From an uncultured Clostridia bacterium (GTDB lineage Bacteria > Bacillota > Clostridia > Oscillospirales > Ruminococcaceae): DNA of 64,000 nucleotides. Made by a program: the position numbers and the translations under genes. The number at the start of each line of letters is the position of its first letter. Positions within the stretch are counted from its first letter, which is position 1. Location of the stretch: contig CANQNK010000004.1 in assembly GCA_947625195.1 (NCBI GenBank), forward strand, positions 48,777-112,776, in the 5' to 3' direction. Below the pieces are notes generated by a model. It worked only from the letters and a program-made list of their open reading frames with translations, had not been told where the DNA came from and did no database searches. This document shows, piece after piece, positions 24,583 through 31,402 of this stretch.

Positions 24583-26113
24583 TAAGCCCGGATTTTTTCA
24601 GAGCGTGAAAAATCTGTTTGATCCCAGAAACCACAGCCTGAGTACAATGGTATGGGTGTACTTCACCTGTTTTTCGCTGCTTATTATGATTATGATGTGG
24701 GTTATACAGTTTTTCTTTCTGGAAACCTACTACCGTGCGGCCAAAATAAGGAACGCTGAGGAAATATGCCTTGATATTGAAAACAACATTCAAAGTCCGA
24801 ATATCAGTGATGTAATATCAAGTCTCGCTTTCAAAAACGGAGTTTGTATTGTCGTTACGGATATGTCTGGAAATGTGCTGTTTGAAGAGAATAACCTGGG
24901 GCGCTTTTCTTTTTTGTATGATGACGTTTACAAAAGATACGGCGAAAGTATGTATAAGCTTCGTACAAAGCTTTTGCAGGGAAATGATGAGTACGCTTCA
25001 GAAATGTATAAGAACACTCATTTTGAGAGCGATGAGCTTATCTGCGCATCAATTGCAGACGCTGCCGACGGCTCTCAAAGCATAGTGTATGTTGAAACTA
25101 CAATAGAACCTGTTACCGTTTCATCCCAGCTTTTCAACAATCAGCTTTTTTTTATAACCATTATTCTCATTGAGCTTAGCTTTATAACGGCCATACTGTT
25201 TTCTAAAATGATATCGCGCCCGATCGCCAATATAAATGAAACCGCCAAAAAATTCGGTGCGGGGGATATGGACGTCGAATTTAAGGGCACGGGCTACAAA
25301 GAGGTAGCGGAGCTTTCAGATACGCTGAATAACGCAAAGGATGAAATATCCAAGGTGGCTAATCTGAGAAAAGAACTTATTGCCAATGTTTCCCACGACC
25401 TTAGAACTCCGCTTACTATGATAAAAGCATACGCTGAGATGATTAGAGACCTTTCGGGAGATAATCCGATTAAGCGCGAGGAACACATAAACGTTATCAT
25501 AGAAGAATCCGACCGCTTGTCTGCGCTTGTAAATAATCTATTGGAGCTTTCAAAGCTAGAGAGCGCAAACGCAGAGCTTAACATAAGTGAGTTTTCTGTG
25601 CACCGACTGCTGGACGACGTTATGATGCGCTATAAAATCCTCATTGAGCGGGACGGATATAATATAAAGCTTATCAGGGACGCGGACAGAATTGTAAAGG
25701 CTGACTATGAAAAGATGTCTCAGGTTTTGTATAATTTTATAAACAACGCCGTTAACTATTCCGGCGACAGCAAGGATATTGAGGTAAAACAGACAAATTC
25801 AGGCTCCAGGGTAAGGATTGAAATAATAGACCACGGAGTGGGAATTTCAAAGGAAATGCTGCCGGTAATATTCGACAGATATTACAGAGGAAACAAAACT
25901 CAGCGCGATGTGGTCGGAAGCGGAATCGGTCTTTCAATTGTAAAGGGAATTTTAAAAAGCCATTCTTTGCCGTTCGGCGTTTTCAGCGAGGAGGGAAAGG
26001 GCTCTGTGTTTTGGTTTGAGTTTCTATCTGCCGTATCAGCTGACAATGACGCGGCAGCTGTGGATTTCAAGAAAAAACGCCGCCAGGGAAAAAACAGATC
26101 GGAGAATTTATGA
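24566..26113 (+). CDS. Membrane sensor histidine kinase
   Basis: 515 residues. TM1 (about 28-50), an extracytoplasmic sensor of about 135 residues, TM2 (about 193-213), HAMP (about 214-265), and a HisKA domain with phospho-acceptor His277 in NVSHDLRTPL. The HATPase_c domain shows N (FINNAVNYS), DHGVGI, FDRYYRG and GSGIGLSIVKGI. It starts with TTG inside the response regulator gene, giving tight coupling. It is the cognate kinase of the preceding regulator. Confidence 0.92.
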   Translation: MKKFVSKPGFFQSVKNLFDPRNHSLSTMVWVYFTCFSLLIMIMMWVIQFFFLETYYRAAKIRNAEEICLDIENNIQSPNISDVISSLAFKNGVCIVVTDMSGNVLFEENNLGRFSFLYDDVYKRYGESMYKLRTKLLQGNDEYASEMYKNTHFESDELICASIADAADGSQSIVYVETTIEPVTVSSQLFNNQLFFITIILIELSFITAILFSKMISRPIANINETAKKFGAGDMDVEFKGTGYKEVAELSDTLNNAKDEISKVANLRKELIANVSHDLRTPLTMIKAYAEMIRDLSGDNPIKREEHINVIIEESDRLSALVNNLLELSKLESANAELNISEFSVHRLLDDVMMRYKILIERDGYNIKLIRDADRIVKADYEKMSQVLYNFINNAVNYSGDSKDIEVKQTNSGSRVRIEIIDHGVGISKEMLPVIFDRYYRGNKTQRDVVGSGIGLSIVKGILKSHSLPFGVFSEEGKGSVFWFEFLSAVSADNDAAAVDFKKKRRQGKNRSENL

Positions 26114-26877
26114 GACTTATATTTATAGGAGACGTCGTTTCAGACAGAGGAATAGACTTTTTAGAGGAAAAAATGTATTCTATAAGAAAAGAATACGCCC
26201 CTGACATTATTATAATAAATGGAGAAAACTCCGCTAACGGCAACGGTGTTACCGAACATTCCGCAAAGAGGCTTTTCTCGCTTGGAGCTGACGTTATAAC
26301 TACGGGGAACCACGCTTTTTCAAGGCGGGAAAGCGTAAGTCTCTTTGACGAAAACGACTTTTTACTGCGCCCGGCAAATTATCCCCACGGCGTTGCAGGA
26401 AAAGGCGCGTGCCTGATTGATCTGAGCAAAACGCAGATAGCAGTGATAAATCTTATGGGAACGGTTTTCCTTGATTCTCTTGACAATCCTTTTTTAAAGG
26501 CGGACGAGATAATAAACCGACTCGCTACCAAAAATATTATCGTTGATTTTCACGCTGAGGCCACGGCGGAGAAAAAGGCTATGGGCAATTATTTAAGAGG
26601 AAGGGTAACCGCGGTTCTGGGAACGCATACTCATGTTCAGACAGCCGACGAGACGATTCTTGACGGACATACGGCTTATATAACAGACGTAGGTATGACA
26701 GGTGCGGAGGATTCGGTGCTGGGTGTTGACTCTGACATTGCAACAAGAAAGCTTGTATTTCATTTTCCGTGTAAGTTCCAAACAAGCCAGAACGCTCAAT
26801 TTGTCAATGCGGTTATAATAGAATTCGATGAGTGTTCGGGAAAAGCAACAAAAATAGAACGCATTATTAAGCGATAA
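26110..26877 (+). CDS. ymdB: YmdB-family metallophosphoesterase
   Basis: 255 residues. Metal-binding motifs are IGDVVSDRG (Asp), NGENSANGNG (Glu/Asn), TGNHAFSRRE (Asn-His), VDFHAEATAEK (His) and GTHTHVQTAD (HxH). YmdB hydrolyses 2',3'-cyclic nucleotides and affects RNA turnover, motility and biofilm in Bacillus. It overlaps the kinase stop by ATGA. Its position directly before spoVS is conserved in Firmicutes; rny, the usual upstream neighbour, is replaced here by the two-component system. Confidence 0.92.
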   Translation: MRLIFIGDVVSDRGIDFLEEKMYSIRKEYAPDIIIINGENSANGNGVTEHSAKRLFSLGADVITTGNHAFSRRESVSLFDENDFLLRPANYPHGVAGKGACLIDLSKTQIAVINLMGTVFLDSLDNPFLKADEIINRLATKNIIVDFHAEATAEKKAMGNYLRGRVTAVLGTHTHVQTADETILDGHTAYITDVGMTGAEDSVLGVDSDIATRKLVFHFPCKFQTSQNAQFVNAVIIEFDECSGKATKIERIIKR

Positions 26878-26900
26878 TGCACAAAAATACCCAAACACTA

Positions 26901-26929
26901 TTGACATTTTCTATAAAACTTGTTAATAT
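26901..26929 (+). promoter_or_regulatory. Promoter of spoVS
   Basis: TTGACA (26901-26906), 17-bp spacer, TAATAT (26924-26929). It lies 95 bp before spoVS, which in Bacillus is SigH-dependent; this one looks like SigA. Confidence 0.6.
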
Positions 26930-27023
26930 GTTAATAGACAAAAGCAATTACAATATTTATCTAGACATTCTACCCACTACTTAATTTTTCAATATTTGCG
27001 AGTTCTCAGTGGAGGTAAATAAG

Positions 27024-27284
27024 ATGGAGGTATTGAAAGTTTCATCGCATTCCTCTCCCAACTCTGTTGCCGGTGCAATCGCCGGGATTTTAAGAGAGTC
27101 GGACGCTGTCGAGGTTCAGGCGGTAGGAGCGGGTGCGACAAATCAGGCTATAAAAGCTATAGCCATTGCAAGGGGATATCTTGCGCCTGTCGGAATTGAT
27201 TTAGTTTGTATCCCATCATTTGCAAACATCGTGATTGATGGTGAGGAAAGGACGGCCTTAAGGCTAATTTGTGAAAACAGGTAA
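27024..27284 (+). CDS. spoVS: Stage V sporulation protein S
   Basis: 86 residues, almost the whole length conserved in the family: MEVLKVSSHSSPNSVAGAIAG, VEVQAVGAGATNQAIKAIAIARGYL, and VCIPSFANI. SpoVS is an Alba-like nucleic-acid-binding regulator needed for spore coat maturation and septation timing. GGAGG fixes the start at 27024. It is monocistronic, with its own terminator. Confidence 0.96.
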   Translation: MEVLKVSSHSSPNSVAGAIAGILRESDAVEVQAVGAGATNQAIKAIAIARGYLAPVGIDLVCIPSFANIVIDGEERTALRLICENR

Positions 27285-27331
27285 TTTTGATTTCCAGGAT
27301 TTTTTCTATTTCATCCTTTCATACTAAGAAG

Positions 27332-27369
27332 AAAAAGCAACAACTTTGGTTGTTGCTTTTTCTTTTTTA
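27332..27369 (+). terminator. Terminator of spoVS
   Basis: AAAAAGCAACAA pairs with TTGTTGCTTTTT (27332-27361) around a short loop; T-rich continuation TCTTTTTT. Confidence 0.9.
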
Positions 27370-27403
27370 GATAAATGCGTCAGGAATTTTTCTGACCTTT
27401 AAA

Positions 27404-27437
27404 ATCGACATTTCTTTTGCAGTTACAGATTTATAAT
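27404..27437 (+). promoter_or_regulatory. Candidate Spo0A-activated promoter of spoIIGA-sigE
   Basis: A perfect -10 TATAAT (27432-27437) has no -35 at normal spacing. Instead TGTCGAT (minus strand, 27404-27410), one base off the core 0A box TGTCGAA, lies 21 bp upstream. That matches the architecture of the Bacillus spoIIG promoter, where Spo0A~P binds at a displaced -35. Confidence 0.4.
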
Positions 27438-27524
27438 ATATTTGTGGGCAGCTTTTTTATGTTCCAATTAAGAAACAAAGATAGATGAAAACCAGTATTG
27501 TTATTTTATAAAGCGGTGAGACCA

Positions 27525-28289
27525 GTGGATGTATATGTAGACATTTTGATTCTTACAAACGTGTACGTTACATATTTCTTTATAAAAGCTGTTGAGGTTT
27601 CAGTACACAAAAAATACTCTGCGGCAAGAGTTTTATCCGCCTCCCTTATCGGGGGAATGTCGTCAATGCAAATTCTTTTAACGGGAAATCTTCTGATAAG
27701 CGGTGGCATAAAGCTTTTAACTCTTTTTCTTATTTCAGTGATTTTAGAGGGTCTGAATTTTAAAGCCATTTTGAAAGCGTGCGGTGCAATTTTGTCTGTA
27801 AACTTATTGTTTATAGGTATTTGCTTTGTGCTGTGGAAAGCATTGGGACGTGCGGTGATTGTAATCGGTGTGACCGTTTATTTTGACATATCGCTTATAA
27901 TGCTGGCTGTGGTGACTATACTTACCTATGCTGTGTTCTGGCTGTACGACTATCTGTCGTTTCGCTGTGCCTCAAAGAGGGGAGCGACTGTCTGTGTGAA
28001 AACCGACCTTGACGAAATTACTCTTGACGGAATAAGCGATACGGGAAATTCCCTTTACGATTTTTTTGCACAGAAGGCTGTTATCGTATGCTGTTCTCAG
28101 GAGCTTGAGAAGGCGTTTGACAGCAAACGGTTTAAGCTTTTGCCATATCAGACGGTCAACGGCAGCGGTATGATAAGGGTTTATACTCCAAAAAGTGTGC
28201 GGATTGACAATAAGCAGGTGGATGTCAATATCGGAATGACAAATCTGGGAAGTCCCAGAGCGATTTTTAACCCCAATATTTTAAGATAA
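27525..28289 (+). CDS. spoIIGA: Sigma-E processing aspartic peptidase SpoIIGA
   Basis: 254 residues from a GTG start giving MDVYVDILILTN, the typical beginning. Five hydrophobic helices fill the first 145 residues, followed by the cytoplasmic peptidase domain with catalytic Asp172 in ISDTGNSLYD and PYQTVNGSGM. It cleaves the pro-sequence of SigE after a SpoIIR signal from the forespore. At 254 residues it is shorter than the 309 of Bacillus at the C-terminus, common in Clostridia. sigE follows after 12 nt. An upstream TTG/GTG frame extension is unlikely. Confidence 0.92.
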   Translation: MDVYVDILILTNVYVTYFFIKAVEVSVHKKYSAARVLSASLIGGMSSMQILLTGNLLISGGIKLLTLFLISVILEGLNFKAILKACGAILSVNLLFIGICFVLWKALGRAVIVIGVTVYFDISLIMLAVVTILTYAVFWLYDYLSFRCASKRGATVCVKTDLDEITLDGISDTGNSLYDFFAQKAVIVCCSQELEKAFDSKRFKLLPYQTVNGSGMIRVYTPKSVRIDNKQVDVNIGMTNLGSPRAIFNPNILR

Positions 28290-28301
28290 GGACTAATTAC
28301 G

Positions 28302-29015
28302 ATGATTACAAACAGGCTGAAGCTTTTCTTACACAAAACACTTGCAAGAATATTTTCAAACGGATTTGATATTGATTACATAAACGGAGCCGATTCTCTT
28401 CCGCCTCCGCTGGGTCCCAAGGAAGAGCAGATTGCGTTTGAACTGCTAAGGTCGGGAGACAAAAAGGGAAAGGAGCTTTTGATTGTTCACAATCTTAGGC
28501 TTGTAGTTTATATAGCTAAAAAGTTTGAATCTACCGGCATAGGGCTTGAGGACCTGATATCCATAGGTACGATTGGGCTTATTAAGTCTGTAAACACCTA
28601 CAATCCTGACAAAAATATAAAGCTTGCCACATATGCGTCTCGCTGTATCGAAAATGAAATACTTATGTTTCTGAGAAAGTCCAACCAGCACAAGAACGAC
28701 ATATCAATAGACGAGCCGCTTAATATCGATTGGGACGGAAACGAGCTTTTGCTTTCCGACATTCTCGGCACTGAAGACGACATAGTTATGCGCGGCGTTG
28801 AAAGCGAAGTGGAGCGAGAGCTGGTGCTCAAGGAAATAGACAGTTTAAGCGGCAGGGAAAAGACCATTATGAAAATGCGATTTGGAATTGACACCGGGCA
28901 TGAGATGACCCAGAAGCAGGTGGCGGATGTTGTTGGGATCTCTCAGTCGTACATATCAAGGCTTGAAAAGAAAATTCTTAAAAAGATAAGGAGAAATCTT
29001 GAAAAAATATGCTAG
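28302..29015 (+). CDS. sigE: Mother-cell sporulation sigma factor SigE (pro-sigma-E)
   Basis: 237 residues. A basic amphipathic pro-sequence (about 1-28, MITNRLKLFLHKTLARIF) precedes DSLPPPLGPKEE, where SpoIIGA is expected to cut. Region 2 (IVHNLRLVVYIAKKF, GLEDLISIGTIGLIKSVNTYNP) and region 4 (TQKQVADVVGISQSYISRLEKKILKKI) are complete. Usually sigG follows in this locus; here a terminator and the convergent rpsI-rplM operon follow instead. Confidence 0.96.
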   Translation: MITNRLKLFLHKTLARIFSNGFDIDYINGADSLPPPLGPKEEQIAFELLRSGDKKGKELLIVHNLRLVVYIAKKFESTGIGLEDLISIGTIGLIKSVNTYNPDKNIKLATYASRCIENEILMFLRKSNQHKNDISIDEPLNIDWDGNELLLSDILGTEDDIVMRGVESEVERELVLKEIDSLSGREKTIMKMRFGIDTGHEMTQKQVADVVGISQSYISRLEKKILKKIRRNLEKIC

Positions 29016-29025
29016 CGAATATATA

Positions 29026-29058
29026 AAAAATCCCCGAACGGTAAATTCGGGGATTTTT
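29026..29058. terminator. Bidirectional terminator between sigE and rpsI
   Basis: AAAAATCCCCGAA (29026-29038) pairs with TTCGGGGATTTTT (29046-29058). A/T tails on both sides serve both converging operons. Confidence 0.93.
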
Positions 29059-29072
29059 GCAGTATAGAATAT

Positions 29073-29474
29073 TTAACGCTTTGAGAACTGCGGCGCACGC
29101 CTTGCGGCTTTGAGGCCGTACTTCTTTCTCTCCTTCATTCTCGGGTCACGGGTCAGAAATCCCGCTGTCTTTAGCGCTGGGCGAAGCTCTTCGTTAAATT
29201 CAAGAAGGGCTCTTGCAATTCCGTGCCTGATAGCTCCTGCCTGACCTGTTACACCGCCGCCTGCAACCGTGCATACAATGTCAAAGCTTTTTTCATTTCC
29301 GGTAATTGTAAGAGGCTGACGAACTATAAGCTTCAAGGTCTCAAGACCGAAATAATCGTCTATATCTCTGCCGTTAATAGTGATAGCACCGGTTCCCTGA
29401 TAAACACGAACTCTGGCAACAGAATGTTTTCTTCTACCTGTTCCGTAGTAATATGGTGACTTTGATTCGTACAT
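29073..29474 (-). CDS. rpsI: 30S ribosomal protein S9
   Basis: 133 residues. Conserved [14 protein letters not shown] near the start, [22 protein letters not shown], and the C-terminal [14 protein letters not shown] tail that reaches the P-site tRNA. AAAGGAG precedes the ATG. Cotranscribed with rplM (20-nt gap). Confidence 0.98.
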   Translation of the reverse strand: MYESKSPYYYGTGRRKHSVARVRVYQGTGAITINGRDIDDYFGLETLKLIVRQPLTITGNEKSFDIVCTVAGGGVTGQAGAIRHGIARALLEFNEELRPALKTAGFLTRDPRMKERKKYGLKAARRAPQFSKR

Positions 29475-29494
29475 ATTAAAGCTCCTTTCTTAAA

Positions 29495-29923
29495 TTAAAA
29501 CTCGCAAACTTCAGGAGTCTGAGCTGCGTGTTTGTGCTCTGCACCCTTATAAACTCTAAGACGTGTTGCCGCCTTTCTTCCGAGAGTGTTGTTTGGGAGC
29601 ATTCCCGTAACCGCAAGCGTCATAGCTTTGTCAGAACTCTCAGACATAAGCTTTGAATACTTGACTTCCTTAAGTCCGCCGATCCAGCCGGTGTGCCATC
29701 TGTAATACTTCTGATCAAGCTTTTTACCCGTAAGTACGGCCTTGTCAGAGTTGATGATGATTACATGATCGCCGCAATCAGCGTGAGGAGCATAGGTTGG
29801 TTTATGCTTTCCGCGAAGAATGTGCGCCGCTTTTGCCGCAACTCTTCCGAGCGGCTTGCCGGCAGCATCAATTACATACCACTTGCGTGTGATGTCGTTT
29901 TTCTTTGGCATATAAGTTGACAT
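29495..29923 (-). CDS. rplM: 50S ribosomal protein L13
   Basis: 142 residues with KWYVIDAAGKPLGRVAAKAA, GDHVIIINSDKAVLTGKK, and GMLPNNTLGRKAATRLRVYKG. GGAGG sets the ATG at 29923; the 5-codon upstream extension lacks an RBS. First gene of the S9/L13 operon. Confidence 0.98.
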   Translation of the reverse strand: MSTYMPKKNDITRKWYVIDAAGKPLGRVAAKAAHILRGKHKPTYAPHADCGDHVIIINSDKAVLTGKKLDQKYYRWHTGWIGGLKEVKYSKLMSESSDKAMTLAVTGMLPNNTLGRKAATRLRVYKGAEHKHAAQTPEVCEF

Positions 29924-29956
29924 AATCTTTTCCTCCAAGTTTTATTTTTCATAAGC

Positions 29957-29982
29957 TCTGCAACACAGCATATAAGCAGAGT
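29957..29982 (-). promoter_or_regulatory. Leader hairpin of rplM-rpsI, possible L13 autoregulatory site
   Basis: CTCTGC and GCAGAG pair around a 14-nt loop in the 5' UTR between promoter and rplM RBS. Firmicutes often carry an L13-binding leader (Rfam L13_leader) here; I cannot confirm the consensus by eye. Confidence 0.4.
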
Positions 29983-30000
29983 AAAACGCAACATTGACAA

Positions 30001-30029
30001 TTATATACTGTTAAAATCTGATTGTCAAG
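30001..30029 (-). promoter_or_regulatory. Perfect-consensus promoter of rplM-rpsI
   Basis: On the minus strand TTGACA (plus 30024-30029), 17-bp spacer, TATAAT (plus 30001-30006). Both hexamers are consensus, as expected for a ribosomal protein operon. Confidence 0.9.
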
Positions 30030-30143
30030 TCTCAATTTACAAATTTTTAAAATATATCTGTTTTTCTCGTAAAATCTCTTGCATTTTCTTTAATTCTCTC
30101 TAGAACTCATGCTTCGTTTCAATGTTTACAATTTGTTAATATT

Positions 30144-30866
30144 TTACTGCTTTATGCCCCATCCATCAATACCGCTTCGTCGAAGTGCGCCGAAAATCCT
30201 GTCGCTGAAGCCTTTATCTGCATGGTTATTTTCATTGAGCCAGTTTTTAAATTCCTCTCTCTTGGTGTGTCCGTCAACAGGACAATGACTTTTTATAATC
30301 TGAATGTCATTTTTTGCTGTCGCTTTCTTTATTTCCTTTTCGGGTGCAAAGACAAGCGGTCGTATTAGGGTTATGTCTTTTCTTGAAAGGTAGCTTTTCG
30401 GCGCAAAGCAACCTATTCGACCCTCAATAAACAGATTCATCATAAACGTCTCGACAACGTCGTCTCTGTGGTGTCCGAGCGCCAGCTTATTGCACCCGAG
30501 TGCTTTTGTCATATCATGCAGAGCGCCCCTTCTCATTCTTGCGCATAAAGAGCAGGGGTGTTTTTCGTTTCTGAGATCAAAAACGATTTTTCCTATGTTT
30601 GATCGCTGGATGTGGTACTCAACGCCGAGCTCTTTGCAAAGCTCTTCTACAGGGGAGTAATCAGTCATAACACCTTCAAACTGCGGATCAAGCGTTATTC
30701 CGACTATATCAAAATCTATTCCTATGAATTTTTTTAGTCGAACAAGACCGGAAAGCAGCACAAGGCTGTCTTTACCGCCGGAAATGCCTACAGCAACTTT
30801 GTCGCCGTTTTGCAAAAGATCAAATTCAATAACGGCCTTTCTCATATATCCTAAAATTTTTTGCAA
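30144..30866 (-). CDS. TtcA-like PP-loop ATPase (tRNA thiolation family)
   Basis: About 240 residues. The PP-loop is VGISGGKDSLVLL, followed by the paired cysteines of PCSLCARMRRG and GHHRDDVVETFMMNLF, all matching the TtcA group that makes 2-thiocytidine at tRNA position 32 (Fe-S dependent) and related Clostridia proteins. I chose the TTG at 30866 because AGGTGA lies 6 nt before it; an upstream ATG (30902) overlaps the promoter start. Function in this organism is inferred. Confidence 0.8.
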   Translation of the reverse strand: MQKILGYMRKAVIEFDLLQNGDKVAVGISGGKDSLVLLSGLVRLKKFIGIDFDIVGITLDPQFEGVMTDYSPVEELCKELGVEYHIQRSNIGKIVFDLRNEKHPCSLCARMRRGALHDMTKALGCNKLALGHHRDDVVETFMMNLFIEGRIGCFAPKSYLSRKDITLIRPLVFAPEKEIKKATAKNDIQIIKSHCPVDGHTKREEFKNWLNENNHADKGFSDRIFGALRRSGIDGWGIKQ

Positions 30867-30909
30867 TATGATCACCTGTTGTAAAATTTGGGATAAACCC
30901 ATATCTGTC

Positions 30910-30938
30910 AGTATATCACATTTAAAAATTTTTGTCTA
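30910..30938 (-). promoter_or_regulatory. Promoter of the ttcA-like gene
   Basis: On the minus strand TAGACA (plus 30933-30938), 17-bp spacer, TATACT (plus 30910-30915). It is divergent from the arsR promoter beside it. Confidence 0.55.
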
Positions 30939-30954
30939 TATTTTAAATTAGCTA

Positions 30955-30982
30955 TTGACAAATTTAAAACACATGATATAAT
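30955..30982 (+). promoter_or_regulatory. Promoter of the arsR-cadA operon
   Basis: TTGACA (30955-30960), 16-bp spacer, TATAAT (30977-30982); a second overlapping TATAAT follows at 30982-30987. The operator lies immediately downstream, over the start point. Confidence 0.8.
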
Positions 30983-30986
30983 ATAA

Positions 30987-31008
30987 TATATGAATAATCA
31001 TTCATATA
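30987..31008 (+). promoter_or_regulatory. ArsR/SmtB-type operator
   Basis: A 22-bp near-perfect inverted repeat with half-sites TATATGAAT and ATTCATATA. This is the classical 12-2-12-like operator of Zn/Cd-sensing SmtB/CzrA/CadC repressors. It overlaps the -10 end and the transcription start, so apo-repressor bound here would block polymerase. Confidence 0.88.
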
Positions 31009-31020
31009 TAGGAGGCTGTT

Positions 31021-31383
31021 ATGTCGGATAAGATATTAAAAGAGCACAAAGAGTGCGGCGGAAAGAATATTGACAAAGTAAAGAGGCTTGAAAATGAGGT
31101 TTTGGGCGAAGAGGAGGCATATGATCTATCGGAACTGTTTAAGGTTCTGGGCGATGCGACAAGACTTAGAATCCTGTTTACCTTGGTTAAGGGTGAAATG
31201 TGCGTATGTGATATTGTCGAACTAGTAGATGTTACACAGTCGGCAGTTTCTCATCAGCTCAGGGTGTTAAAGCAGTCGAGACTCATAAAATACCGCAGAG
31301 AGGGAAAAAGTGTTATTTATTCCATTTCGGACGAACACATAAAAAACATAATCGCTATGGCACTTGAGCACGTGAACGAATAA
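31021..31383 (+). CDS. ArsR/SmtB-family metal-sensing repressor
   Basis: 120 residues. Winged helix-turn-helix with LFKVLGDATRLRIL and TQSAVSHQLRVLKQSRLI. It shows both metal sites of the family. The alpha3 site has the CVC pair in MCVCDIVEL plus a Cys in the N-terminal HKECGGK. The alpha5 site is DEHIKNIIAMALEHVNE, which has the Asp-x-His and His-x2-Glu ligands of Zn sensors. It therefore probably senses Zn/Cd/Pb and controls the following P1B ATPase from the operator at 30987-31008. The RBS is AGGAGG. Confidence 0.92.
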   Translation: MSDKILKEHKECGGKNIDKVKRLENEVLGEEEAYDLSELFKVLGDATRLRILFTLVKGEMCVCDIVELVDVTQSAVSHQLRVLKQSRLIKYRREGKSVIYSISDEHIKNIIAMALEHVNE

Positions 31384-31402
31384 CATATTAAGGTGATGAT
31401 TT

